Counted from the first letter of the stretch, positions 6,959 to 14,170 are shown. The stretch: DNA of 14,582 bases from Candidatus Bathyarchaeota archaeon (GCA_007050895.1 SMYP01000138.1:1-14582); one strand, 5' to 3'. A program made the numbers and translations. Notes: generated by a model not told the origin, from the letters alone.

Positions 6959-8353
6959 ATGAGTAGTTATCTTGATTGGTTAAAAGAAGAAAACATGAGT
7001 CTATTCACGGATTTTTACGAGTTAACTATGTGTGCAAGCTACTTCGACAATAAAAAATTTGAGCCCGCAACATTCGATCTATTCATAAGACGGTTGCCCG
7101 AAAATCGCTCCTATCTCCTGTTCGCGGGGCTAGAGCAAGCTCTTCTGTATCTCAAAACCGTGAAGTTCACAGAGAAGCACCTTGAGTACCTAAAAACACA
7201 GGGTTTTAACCAGCAGTTTCTAGATTACTTGAGAGACTTCAAGTTCACAGGTGACGTATGGGCCATTCCTGAAGGCACAATAGCCTTTCCGTGTGAGCCA
7301 TTAATTCGCGTGACGGCTCCGATAATAGAAGCGCAGTTGGTGGAGACTTTTCTGCTTAACACTATCAACCTACAAACCATGATTGCCACAAAAGCGACGC
7401 AAGTCGTAAACGCTGCCAAGGGTAAAGCAGTTATTGAGTTCGGTTTAAGAAGAGAACATGGCGTTGACGCAGGAATGAAAGTGGCAAGAAGCAGTTACAT
7501 AGCGGGCTGTCAGGGCACATCGAACGTTCTAGCAGGATTCCAGTATAATATCCCAGTTTTCGGAACCATGGCACACAGCTTCATTATGTCTTACAAGAAG
7601 GAAATAGATGCTTTTCGAGCATTCGCACGAACTTTCCCAAACAAATCCACGCTTCTGGTTGACACTTATGACGACTTAGCTGGTGCAGAAAAGGCGACCG
7701 TTGTCGCAAAAGAACTGGAAAAGAAAGGCCACAGACTTGATGGAGTACGGTTGGATAGTGGCAACCTAGCTGAAATTAGCAAAAAAGTCAGAAGACTGCT
7801 GGACGAAAAGGGACTGAATTACGTTAAAATCTTTGCCAGCGGCGATTTGGACGAAAGCAAAATAGCGGAGCTGCTGAAGAAAGACGCGAAAATTGACGCT
7901 TTCGGCGTCGGTACCAAACTAGGAACATCAGCAGACAAACCTTATGTTGATGTAATCTACAAGCTTTGCGAAACAATGAACGAACAGGGCAAGTTTTCGC
8001 CAATAATGAAACTCAGCGAAGGCAAAATCACATTACCTGGACGAAAGCAAGTCTACAGGGTTACCGATAAAAATGGACATTATTCAAAAGACAGGATAAC
8101 TTTAGTGTATGAGAAAGCAAAAGGAAAGCCGTTGCTCATAAAAGTCATGGAAAAAGGTGAAATGACTTACAATTTGCCGTCTCTCGATGAGATTCGTTCT
8201 ACTACTGCGGAAAACATTTCGAAGTTGCCTGCAAAATATAAGTTGATAAACGGTTTAGCTTATCCTGTGGAGTTAAGCCGAGGCTTACAAAATCTAATTG
8301 AGAGCCTGAAGAAGAAATTACGGAAACCATATGCCAAAGCAATATCAGGTTAA
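6959..8353 (+). CDS. pncB: Nicotinate phosphoribosyltransferase
   Basis: It joins nicotinate to phosphoribosyl pyrophosphate to give nicotinate mononucleotide, the first step of NAD salvage (Preiss-Handler route), in the cytoplasm. The 464-residue product shows LFTDFYELTMCASYF at 15-29, EFGLRREHGVDAG at 160-172, and GTMAHS at 202-207, where His206 is by homology the phosphorylated catalytic histidine. VDTYDD (234-239) follows, then GVRLDSGNL and FGVGTKLGTS in the phosphoribosyl-binding half. The basic tail SLKKKLRKPYAK is not conserved. ATG at 6959 fits the leaderless promoter just upstream. A later ATG at residue 13 would also leave the domain intact but lacks promoter support. Length is normal for the family. 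It stands alone. Confidence 0.95.
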   Translation: MSSYLDWLKEENMSLFTDFYELTMCASYFDNKKFEPATFDLFIRRLPENRSYLLFAGLEQALLYLKTVKFTEKHLEYLKTQGFNQQFLDYLRDFKFTGDVWAIPEGTIAFPCEPLIRVTAPIIEAQLVETFLLNTINLQTMIATKATQVVNAAKGKAVIEFGLRREHGVDAGMKVARSSYIAGCQGTSNVLAGFQYNIPVFGTMAHSFIMSYKKEIDAFRAFARTFPNKSTLLVDTYDDLAGAEKATVVAKELEKKGHRLDGVRLDSGNLAEISKKVRRLLDEKGLNYVKIFASGDLDESKIAELLKKDAKIDAFGVGTKLGTSADKPYVDVIYKLCETMNEQGKFSPIMKLSEGKITLPGRKQVYRVTDKNGHYSKDRITLVYEKAKGKPLLIKVMEKGEMTYNLPSLDEIRSTTAENISKLPAKYKLINGLAYPVELSRGLQNLIESLKKKLRKPYAKAISG

Positions 8354-8423
8354 GCTGCAAAAGTCAATAGTAGGTGTATGAAGCCAACTCCATGACTGAT
8401 GTCAAGCAGAACAAGCTGTAAAA

Positions 8424-8950
8424 TTAGGCAAGAGCTTTCATTATCATTGCTCTACTAAGTGTCTTCTTGATCTTCAGGAATATGTCATATCCTTGAACTA
8501 TATCAACCTGAGCGCTAACCAGTAGAATTAGTGGGGAAAATCTGAATATTTACTCCAACATTGATCAGGGTGGCTCCACTCAGTTTTCTTAAGAAAACAA
8601 TTATGCATGCGAAGACAGCGGTGAAAATTCAAGGATCAGATATTACTGTATCCGTGTGCTTCTCTTTCTTGAAGAAGTTTAGAATCACCAAGTTAACATA
8701 GAACTGCATGTCGATAAGAATTAGGGAAACCACAAGAACATTGTGCAGAAGAAGCATACCCAATGCCAAGAATTGGCTTTGTAGAACATGACTTACCATT
8801 ATGAAGAAAATTGTTTGCCGCATATGAAAGCACAAGGATAATTGCGAAGGGTAAACCCGCGTGCAGTGCATTTCTTTATGTTCAAAGGCTGCTACTGCTC
8901 CAATTAATTTAGCCCCTATATCCAAAGATGTGTATGATACGAATTTTATG
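8424..8950 (-). pseudogene. Decayed integral membrane protein gene
   Basis: Read on the minus strand, membrane-protein-like sequence continues across several frames. It starts near 8950 with SLDIGAKLIGAVAAFEHK. A second frame gives NALHAGLPFAIILVLSYAAN (about 8870-8800). The first frame then resumes with a hydrophobic run including FLALGMLLLHNVLVVSLILI and ends at TGA 8631-8629. Beyond that stop the same frame continues with FTAVFACIIVFLRKLSGATL and INVGVNIQIF. A third frame gives LILLVSAQVDIVQGYDIFLK and IKKTLSRAMIMKALA, to TAA at 8426-8424. About four hydrophobic spans and a basic C-terminal tail are visible. At least two frameshifts and one stop show decay. I do not recognise the family. 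Confidence 0.65.
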
Positions 8951-9087
8951 AACTTTCACTTGGTAGCGATTCTCACGAATGGTACACTTCAGTCACTCAT
9001 TGTAAAATCAATCTTTACTTTAATGTAAAGTAGTTTCATAAATTCAAGAAATAGTGTTCCATATGCTAATTGAAAAAATAATCGATT

Positions 9088-9131
9088 ATAGCAAACACTT
9101 AATAGGCTTCTTGGAAAAGGATATTTGCTAT
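9088..9131. repeat. 8-bp inverted repeat upstream of the thiolase / HMG-CoA synthase operon
   Basis: ATAGCAAA (9088-9095) and TTTGCTAT (9124-9131) are perfect inverted copies, 28 bases apart. They flank CTTAATAGG, a weak TATA candidate, and end a few bases before the ribosome site of the operon. They could be paired operator half-sites or a leader stem. The rest of 8951-9147 shows nothing else. Confidence 0.45.
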
Positions 9132-9147
9132 CAAAAGAGGGAGTATC

Positions 9148-10356
9148 ATGCAAAATCGCCCAGCTGTAGTCGCTGTTGGCCGAACCAAGTTTGGAGAGCA
9201 TTACGGGAAAGAGCCAGAGAAGCTTATTGAAGAAGCGTGGCTGGCCGCTTCACAAGAGTGCGATATAGAGCGCAGAGACTTGGAAGCATGCTACCTCTCA
9301 GATTGTTTTCTCCCAATTACAAACAAACTAGGTTTGGAGGAAGGCTTCCTTTCAGAGCTCACGGAACTTCACGTACCTATGGAAGTCACTCGTTCAGTTA
9401 GCGCTGCCTTGTTAGCTGCGTGCCAAGCTATTCAGGCGGGAGTATACAACACAGTTCTAGTTGGTGGCATAGAAAAGATGACGGACCGTTGGGATAAAAT
9501 TCGTGACGACCTCATGCTTCTTGAAGATCCATGGAGTTATTACGCTGGAGGAACACCAGAAACAAACCATGAGCTGATGCTCAGGGCCTACATCAAGAAA
9601 TATGGCATTGCAGGTGAAAACCTTGAAAAACTTAATATTGCTTTGGCACAGATTGCCGTCAAAAACCATTCGAATGCAACAAAAAACAGCTACGCCCAGT
9701 TCCAAAGAGAAATAAGTATTGATCAAGTTTTACGCGCCAGAAAAGCAGCACAGAAGCCATTAGGACTGTATGATTTTGCACCAATCTCAGATGGGGCATC
9801 TGCATTAATTCTCACAAGTGAAGCAATCGCTAAAAATAAATTTGACAAACCTGTTTATGTTATTGGTTACTCCTCAGCCACGGATTACCTGAATTTTCCA
9901 GCAAGAGACGACCTTACACATTTCGCTGCAACCAAAATTGCATTCAAAAACGCATTGAATATGAGTGGAAAAAAACCAGTGGACCTAAAGGTCGTGGAAG
10001 TTTATGACCAGTCCACAGTGATGGAGTTGGTATCTCTTGAAGATTTAGGTTTCTGTGAACCAGGAACAGCTTGGAAAACCATAAACGACAGTTGCAGCGA
10101 CTACAAAGGCTACTACCAAATAAATGACACCCGACTTTTCGTTAATACGAATGGGGGCTTGAAAGCAGATGGCAATCCGTTGGGGGCTACTGGAGGAGCC
10201 CAGATTTTTGAGGTTTTCAGGCAGTTGAGAGGCGAAGCGGGTGAAAGACAGGTGGAAATTGACCAAGCACCACCACGATTTGGCTGTACGCTGGAGTTTG
10301 AGGGGTTTGGCACAAAAGCATACACCAGTATTTTAGGGAGAAGACAACATGAGTAG
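9148..10356 (+). CDS. Thiolase-fold protein (archaeal acetyl-CoA acetyltransferase family) with altered catalytic motifs
   Basis: In archaea, this family condenses two acetyl-CoA and hands acetoacetyl-CoA to HMG-CoA synthase. The 402-residue product keeps the overall sequence: VAVGRTKFGEHYG at 8-20, AIQAGVYNTVLVGGIEKMTD at 94-113, SDGASALIL at 214-222, SLEDLGFCEPG at 296-306 and GGLKADGNPLGATGGAQIFE at 336-355. The catalytic positions are changed. After TR (81-82) the sequence goes directly to SVSAALLAACQA, with no Cys in the usual EAACAS-like nucleophile site and apparently about six residues missing. The usual EVHDxF is EVYDQS (284-289), and the usual GHPxGATG is GNPLGATG. It may be inactive as a thiolase. 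The start is ATG at 9148 with a GAGGGAG ribosome site. It overlaps the next gene by 8 bases, so the two are coupled. Confidence 0.92.
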   Translation: MQNRPAVVAVGRTKFGEHYGKEPEKLIEEAWLAASQECDIERRDLEACYLSDCFLPITNKLGLEEGFLSELTELHVPMEVTRSVSAALLAACQAIQAGVYNTVLVGGIEKMTDRWDKIRDDLMLLEDPWSYYAGGTPETNHELMLRAYIKKYGIAGENLEKLNIALAQIAVKNHSNATKNSYAQFQREISIDQVLRARKAAQKPLGLYDFAPISDGASALILTSEAIAKNKFDKPVYVIGYSSATDYLNFPARDDLTHFAATKIAFKNALNMSGKKPVDLKVVEVYDQSTVMELVSLEDLGFCEPGTAWKTINDSCSDYKGYYQINDTRLFVNTNGGLKADGNPLGATGGAQIFEVFRQLRGEAGERQVEIDQAPPRFGCTLEFEGFGTKAYTSILGRRQHE

Positions 10357-11857
10357 CGAACCTATAGAACGGCGTGTTTCTTATCTCGGTGACAGGCTTA
10401 GATCGAGCCGTTGCAAAATCTGCGGGAAAGAATATTTTGAGTTAAGAGACTACTGCGGCAATTGTGGAAGAAAAAGCTTCGGGAAAATGGAGAATATTGA
10501 CCTTTTTTACGAAAAAGGAAAACTGGAGCTTTGCACGTTTGTTAAGGAGCCAACAAACAAGTTTATGAAGCTAGGTAGCTATGTTTATGGCATAGTTTCA
10601 TTCCACAACGGAAAAATCAGGGTTTCAGGAAGGCTCACGGATCAAATATTTAACAATGGGGACGCTGTTGATTTTTCAAGTCTTGAAGGTAGGGAAGTCA
10701 TTCCTCGATTTAGACGTCGCTATTCAGTGGGTAGAACCGAAGTTATTCCAACGATTTCCTTAGCCTTCACTTTAGCCGATGAGTATTACCCACACCAAGA
10801 ATACACCGTCTCTGAGCCAAACAAGGAATACGATACGCCGGGCATTGTGGGTTATGGCGTTTATACTTCACGGTTCAGGATTAAGGAAGGCTCGCTTGAA
10901 CGTTCGGTACCCTTCATTGATGAAGACGCCGTTACGGCTGCCGTTGAAGCTGGAAAAATAGCGCTTATACACTCGGGAATTGACAGCTCACTGGTTGGTA
11001 AACTCTATGTAGGTTCAGAATCCAACCCCTACGCAGTTAAGCCAATAGCGTCAAAGGTTGCGCAGGTTCTGAAACTTGGCGAAGAAGAGGAAGACCTTCA
11101 AGGTATTGACGCCGTGGACACAGAATTCGCCTGCAAAGCAGCTTCAAGTATGTTTAAAGATGCAGCTTCACTTGTTAACTATCCTCAGTCCGGCATAAAG
11201 TATACTATGGTTATCGGCGCAGACAACTCTCAAGCAGCACCCAGAGGGTGTCCAGGTGGGGAGCTCGATACTTTCGTCGGTTATGGTGGCTCTGCTTTTA
11301 TTTTTGGAAAGTTTGATGTTATCGCTGAAATTGAAGGTTGGTACTCATGCACTTCTGACACCCCTGATTTTTGGCGCAGAGACGGCGAGCCTTTTCCGAT
11401 GCATGGTGGGAGATTTACTGGAGACCCCGCGTACTTTAAGCACGTTAGAAAGGCAACTACTAAACTTTTGGAGAAACTTAACCTGCAGGCAAGCGACGTT
11501 GACTATTTCGTTACGCATCAACCCAACCCTCAATTTCCAGTTAAAATAGCCAAAGAGTTGGGCTTTAAAGATGAGCAATACGCTGTTTCGCTCAAAGTTA
11601 ACAATTTCGGCAACACTTACTCTGGATGTTCACCCGTAGGTTTGGCTGCGGTGCTTGATATTGCAAAACCTGAGCAGCGAATATTGATAACAAGTTACGG
11701 TTCTGGTGCAGGGAGCGACTCTTATCTGTTGAGGACGACAAGCCAGCTTGTTGAAAAAAGGCAACGCCAAAAGATTAACGTAAAATTCCAAACGGAAAAC
11801 CCGTTTATTAAATACGTTGACTACACTACTTATCGAAGGCTCAAGCTTGGAATGTAG
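10349..11857 (+). CDS. DUF35 (zinc ribbon + OB fold) fused to HMG-CoA synthase
   Basis: The 502-residue protein has two parts. Residues 1-150 are a DUF35 domain: a rubredoxin-like zinc ribbon (Cys22, Cys25, Cys36, Cys39) then an OB fold with GKLELCTFV, YGIVSFHNGKIRVSGRLTD and VIPRFRRR. Residues about 163-500 are an archaeal HMG-CoA synthase, which condenses acetyl-CoA with acetoacetyl-CoA for the mevalonate pathway. Its likely catalytic residues are present: Glu224 in GSESNPYAV, Cys262 in EFACKA, His390 in THQPN, plus NNFGNTYSG at 418-426. The synthase part alone (about 340 residues) matches the usual archaeal length, and DUF35 is normally a separate gene. The start is ATG at 10349 with GGGAG upstream, and overlaps the thiolase-like gene by 8 bases. 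The frame is continuous through the junction, so the fusion is not an assembly gap. Confidence 0.93.
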   Translation: MSSEPIERRVSYLGDRLRSSRCKICGKEYFELRDYCGNCGRKSFGKMENIDLFYEKGKLELCTFVKEPTNKFMKLGSYVYGIVSFHNGKIRVSGRLTDQIFNNGDAVDFSSLEGREVIPRFRRRYSVGRTEVIPTISLAFTLADEYYPHQEYTVSEPNKEYDTPGIVGYGVYTSRFRIKEGSLERSVPFIDEDAVTAAVEAGKIALIHSGIDSSLVGKLYVGSESNPYAVKPIASKVAQVLKLGEEEEDLQGIDAVDTEFACKAASSMFKDAASLVNYPQSGIKYTMVIGADNSQAAPRGCPGGELDTFVGYGGSAFIFGKFDVIAEIEGWYSCTSDTPDFWRRDGEPFPMHGGRFTGDPAYFKHVRKATTKLLEKLNLQASDVDYFVTHQPNPQFPVKIAKELGFKDEQYAVSLKVNNFGNTYSGCSPVGLAAVLDIAKPEQRILITSYGSGAGSDSYLLRTTSQLVEKRQRQKINVKFQTENPFIKYVDYTTYRRLKLGM

Positions 11858-11907
11858 AATATTTAATAAATGCGATTATGATGATTTGATAAAGGGAGCC
11901 TAAAAAC

Positions 11908-13152
11908 TTGGTAGCTAAAGATATCCTGGAAGTTCTATATGGACCTCATAGAGCATTCAAAAAAATAGTTCAAAATCCCGGTTACTTGGGGCCGTTCTTA
12001 TTGTTGATCATTTTTGTATTGGCTCAAGTTGGGGGGTCTTACATGGTTTCTACCCGCTCCTATGTTGAAGCAACAGCACCTCAAACGGCACCATTAAATG
12101 CGCAAGGAGACCTGTGGACTGAGGCTGCTTCGTTTTGGCATGTTAATGAAGGCGTCACTGTTAGCAACAACACCGCTGATTACATAAATGGCACTTTAGC
12201 GACTACTAGTATTGAATTTTCAGCCTCTGATATTAAGAGCGTTTCAATGGAAATCAATTTTGACGGTTCAGTATCATGCACAGCCGACGCTTTCCAGAAT
12301 GTTACGTTTAGAATAAAACAGGTTACTCCAAATACAATGCCTGAAGAGGTTTCTATTTATCTATTCTCGCTAGGTGAATCCGACCTCTATTACGACTTGA
12401 CTAGCGCATTCTCAAACGTCGCCATTAACGAGTGGAACAACATAACAATCGCAACTGGAGCTGGCGCTGAAGGCTGGGTTAACAACGGCGCTACGTGGGA
12501 AAACATAACTGGCTTGAAACTAGAGTTCAAATGGACGGAAAACGCAGATGTCGATTTGTTGCTTGATAGGCTGTTTTTCAAAGGTGATTACAAAGAACTG
12601 TACAACCTATATGGCATTTCATATCTTGCCAATGCAGCTTTGAACGCATTTGCACCCTTTCTCTTTGAATGGCTCATATTGACAGGGCTTATGTACGTTA
12701 TGATCAAAGCGTTGAAAGGTAACGTGATCTGGCGACCGTTAATGGTCGCTGTCGGTTTCTCATTGATCGTCATCGTCATTCAATCGATAATACTAGTGGG
12801 AGTCTACACTGCACTGCCTGATGTATATTATCCATTGGAAGTATTGGCGGGAAGTCAGGAAGAATTCGAAATAGCATACCAAGTTATTTTAGACACAATC
12901 GCACCGGTTACATTGGCAACTGCAATAGTTCAAGCAATTACATATGTGTGGACTGTGGTGTTGGGAACTTTCATTGTTCGTGCTATAACAACTGATAAGA
13001 AAATTGCAGAGCAAGCATCTGTTGGAGCAACTTTTTCAGACGTTACTGCCATAAGCGAGGTGCAAGGGTTTAGTTGGATGAAATGTCTTCTAGTGTCAGG
13101 TTTAAGCCTCTTTGTGACAATCATTCTTTTGGGGTTATTCCTTGGAATATAA
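11908..13152 (+). CDS. Yip1-like membrane protein with a large beta-rich extracytoplasmic insertion
   Basis: The 414-residue protein starts with a cytoplasmic amphipathic segment (KDILEVLYGPHRAFKKIVQN), as in archaeal Yip1-domain proteins. Membrane spans follow at about 27-47, 247-268, 277-300, 328-358 and 392-413. Residues about 60-225 lie between spans one and two and are beta-rich and Asn/Thr/Trp-rich, with LWTEAASFWHVNEG, NVTFRIKQV and a strand-like end VDLLLDRLFFKGDY. This resembles a jelly-roll or carbohydrate-binding module. Five N-glycosylation sequons (Asn87, Asn94, Asn131, Asn178, Asn199) all fall in it, which supports an outside location. The start is TTG at 11908 with AAAGGGAG upstream. 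It follows the HMG-CoA synthase gene by 50 bases and may have its own A/T-rich promoter near 11859-11870. Function unknown. Confidence 0.82.
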   Translation: MVAKDILEVLYGPHRAFKKIVQNPGYLGPFLLLIIFVLAQVGGSYMVSTRSYVEATAPQTAPLNAQGDLWTEAASFWHVNEGVTVSNNTADYINGTLATTSIEFSASDIKSVSMEINFDGSVSCTADAFQNVTFRIKQVTPNTMPEEVSIYLFSLGESDLYYDLTSAFSNVAINEWNNITIATGAGAEGWVNNGATWENITGLKLEFKWTENADVDLLLDRLFFKGDYKELYNLYGISYLANAALNAFAPFLFEWLILTGLMYVMIKALKGNVIWRPLMVAVGFSLIVIVIQSIILVGVYTALPDVYYPLEVLAGSQEEFEIAYQVILDTIAPVTLATAIVQAITYVWTVVLGTFIVRAITTDKKIAEQASVGATFSDVTAISEVQGFSWMKCLLVSGLSLFVTIILLGLFLGI

Positions 13153-13230
13153 CTGATAAGTAACAGGTAATGAAAGTAAAAAAACTGCAATGAAACACGT
13201 TTAGATGCCTATATTGATTGTTTACATGGG

Positions 13231-13239
13231 TTTATATTA
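13231..13239 (+). promoter_or_regulatory. TATA box upstream of the micro-ORF and OB-fold gene
   Basis: GGGTTTATATTA is centred about 26 bases before 13261, so transcription would begin a few bases before the ATG of the 28-residue ORF at 13265. A second box, GGTTTATAT at 13250-13258, would start RNA near 13281, inside that ORF, and serve the OB-fold gene only. Confidence 0.5.
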
Positions 13240-13264
13240 TGGTTAGCAAGGTTTATATGGAGTA

Positions 13265-13351
13265 ATGGGCAATTCTGCAAGTAAAGCCTTAGTCCAAACC
13301 CGTGCAAAAAGGATGCATGCGGTCGCGGTGAAGGCGATCAGGAAGAATTAA
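13265..13351 (+). CDS. 28-residue basic micro-ORF upstream of the OB-fold gene
   Basis: An ATG at 13265 opens a frame of 28 codons ending in TAA three bases before the GTG of the next gene. The peptide starts MGNSASKALVQTRAKRM and ends VAVKAIRKN. It has seven Lys/Arg, no acidic residues and no run of low-complexity sequence. It resembles a nucleic-acid-binding or ribosomal micro-protein in composition, but I cannot name it. A TATA box at 13231-13239 would start the mRNA about four bases before its ATG. The ribosome site for the OB-fold gene (AGGAAG) lies within its last codons, so translation may be coupled. It may alternatively be a regulatory leader or chance. Confidence 0.4.
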   Translation: MGNSASKALVQTRAKRMHAVAVKAIRKN

Positions 13352-13354
13352 AAA

Positions 13355-13645
13355 GTGAACATTAAGGATTTGAGGAACGGAATGAAACGGGTCACCGTTG
13401 AAGCAAATGTTGTAGAGAAAGGTGAAACCCGAGAAGTTAGGTCCAGATACAAAGATGAGACTTACAATGTAGCTGACGCAGTAGTTGCCGACGAGACGGG
13501 AAGTATAAAACTGACACTTTGGAACGAGCAGATAGACCAAGTGGATGTAGGTAACAAGATTAAGATAGAGAATGGATACGTGACCAGCTTCAAAGGCGAA
13601 ATCCAGCTTAACGTCGGCAAATACGGAACAATGACCGTTGAGTAA
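13355..13645 (+). CDS. Single OB-fold ssDNA-binding protein (archaeal SSB/RPA-like)
   Basis: The 96-residue product is one OB fold of the archaeal SSB type that coats single-stranded nucleic acid. It starts NIKDLRNGMKRVTVEANVVE and continues with TREVRSRYKDETYNVADAVV. It then has ADETGSIKLTLWNEQIDQV, a conserved core in which Trp would stack on bases, and ends GYVTSFKGEIQLNVGKYGTM. It lacks the flexible acidic C-terminal tail of the Sulfolobus SSB, and there is no zinc finger. The GTG start at 13355 is preferred because homology begins at once; a later ATG at 13382 would cut the first strand. It follows a 28-residue ORF by three bases and may be co-transcribed with it. Confidence 0.88.
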   Translation: MNIKDLRNGMKRVTVEANVVEKGETREVRSRYKDETYNVADAVVADETGSIKLTLWNEQIDQVDVGNKIKIENGYVTSFKGEIQLNVGKYGTMTVE

Positions 13646-13669
13646 ACGCTTCAAAGTACTGGCGTTTTT
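13644..13669 (+). terminator. Possible weak terminator after the OB-fold gene
   Basis: AAACGC (13644-13649) pairs with GCGTTT (13662-13667), and the second arm runs into five T bases (13665-13669). The loop is 12 bases. Archaeal termination mostly needs the T-run, so this is a modest candidate at the end of the gene. Confidence 0.3.
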
Positions 13670-13873
13670 CAAGATTTAGGTACAGGCATTTCATAATTCA
13701 GAAGAAGTCTGGATAAAGTCAAATAAATCCAAGGTCAGCCTATAACTTGTTTCTTTTTGAAGAAACTTCAGGTTCTTTTGCATTTCAACCTTATCAACAC
13801 ATAAATCGCTCTCAATTTGTTACTATCGATTTTTAAGATGAGCTTAGTTGGTTTTCAATCTATATTTGGTAGT
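13670..13873. other. Non-coding stretch with one hairpin
   Basis: No protein-like frame was recognised. The only structure is a perfect 7-bp hairpin, GTTTCTT (13749-13755) with AAGAAAC (13760-13766) and loop TTTG. It could be a remnant terminator for the decayed minus-strand gene that ends at 13874. Confidence 0.4.
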
Positions 13874-14170
13874 TTACTTTTTTCGAGTTTCCACTATACC
13901 GGCTCCATAATCATCTTCAGGTAAGTCACCTTCAAAATTTCATATTCAAAGGGATATTCTTGAACATGCACAGTCAATTTTGATTCCATCTGAAGGTGGC
14001 GGTCCTTTGATAGCTACCCAACTTTTAACATCCATTTCGTCTCCAACCGCAAATTAAAATGTAACTATGACACCGCTTACTTCTGAATCCTCATAAACAC
14101 CACGCTCATATGATGTCGTGTTTCCTTAAGGCTCGATGTTCTCTAAAAGTTAAGCTTTCTTCGATACTCA
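13874..14170 (-). pseudogene. Decayed gene for a beta-rich, possibly exported protein
   Basis: On the minus strand, protein-like sequence begins near 14150 with ENIEP, a TAA, then GNTTSYERGVYEDSEVSGVI. A second in-frame TAA follows at 14056-14054. It continues FAVGDEMDVKSWVAIKGPPP and SDGIKI. The next stretch shifts frame to VHVQEYPFEYEILKVTYL. It returns to LPEDDYGAGIVETRKK and ends at TAA 13876-13874. The pattern (short strands, Asp/Tyr/Val-rich, Pro loops) suggests an extracytoplasmic beta domain. Two frameshifts and at least two stops show decay. The start and the family are not recognisable, and the right boundary is approximate. Confidence 0.5.

Noticed and set aside
8629..8925. A 98-residue intact minus-strand protein
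   Set aside because: Membrane-like sequence continues past its stop in the same frame, and a better span lies in another frame within it, so it is part of a decayed gene rather than a complete one.
13289..13672. 127-codon minus-strand frame opposite the OB-fold gene
   Set aside because: It mirrors a well-supported OB-fold gene and its translation has no recognisable domain or start signal.
13741..13766. Hairpin GTTTCTT-TTTG-AAGAAAC as an RNA gene or attachment site
   Set aside because: It is only 7 bp, has no second copy near the tRNA, and no flanking mobile-element gene is present.
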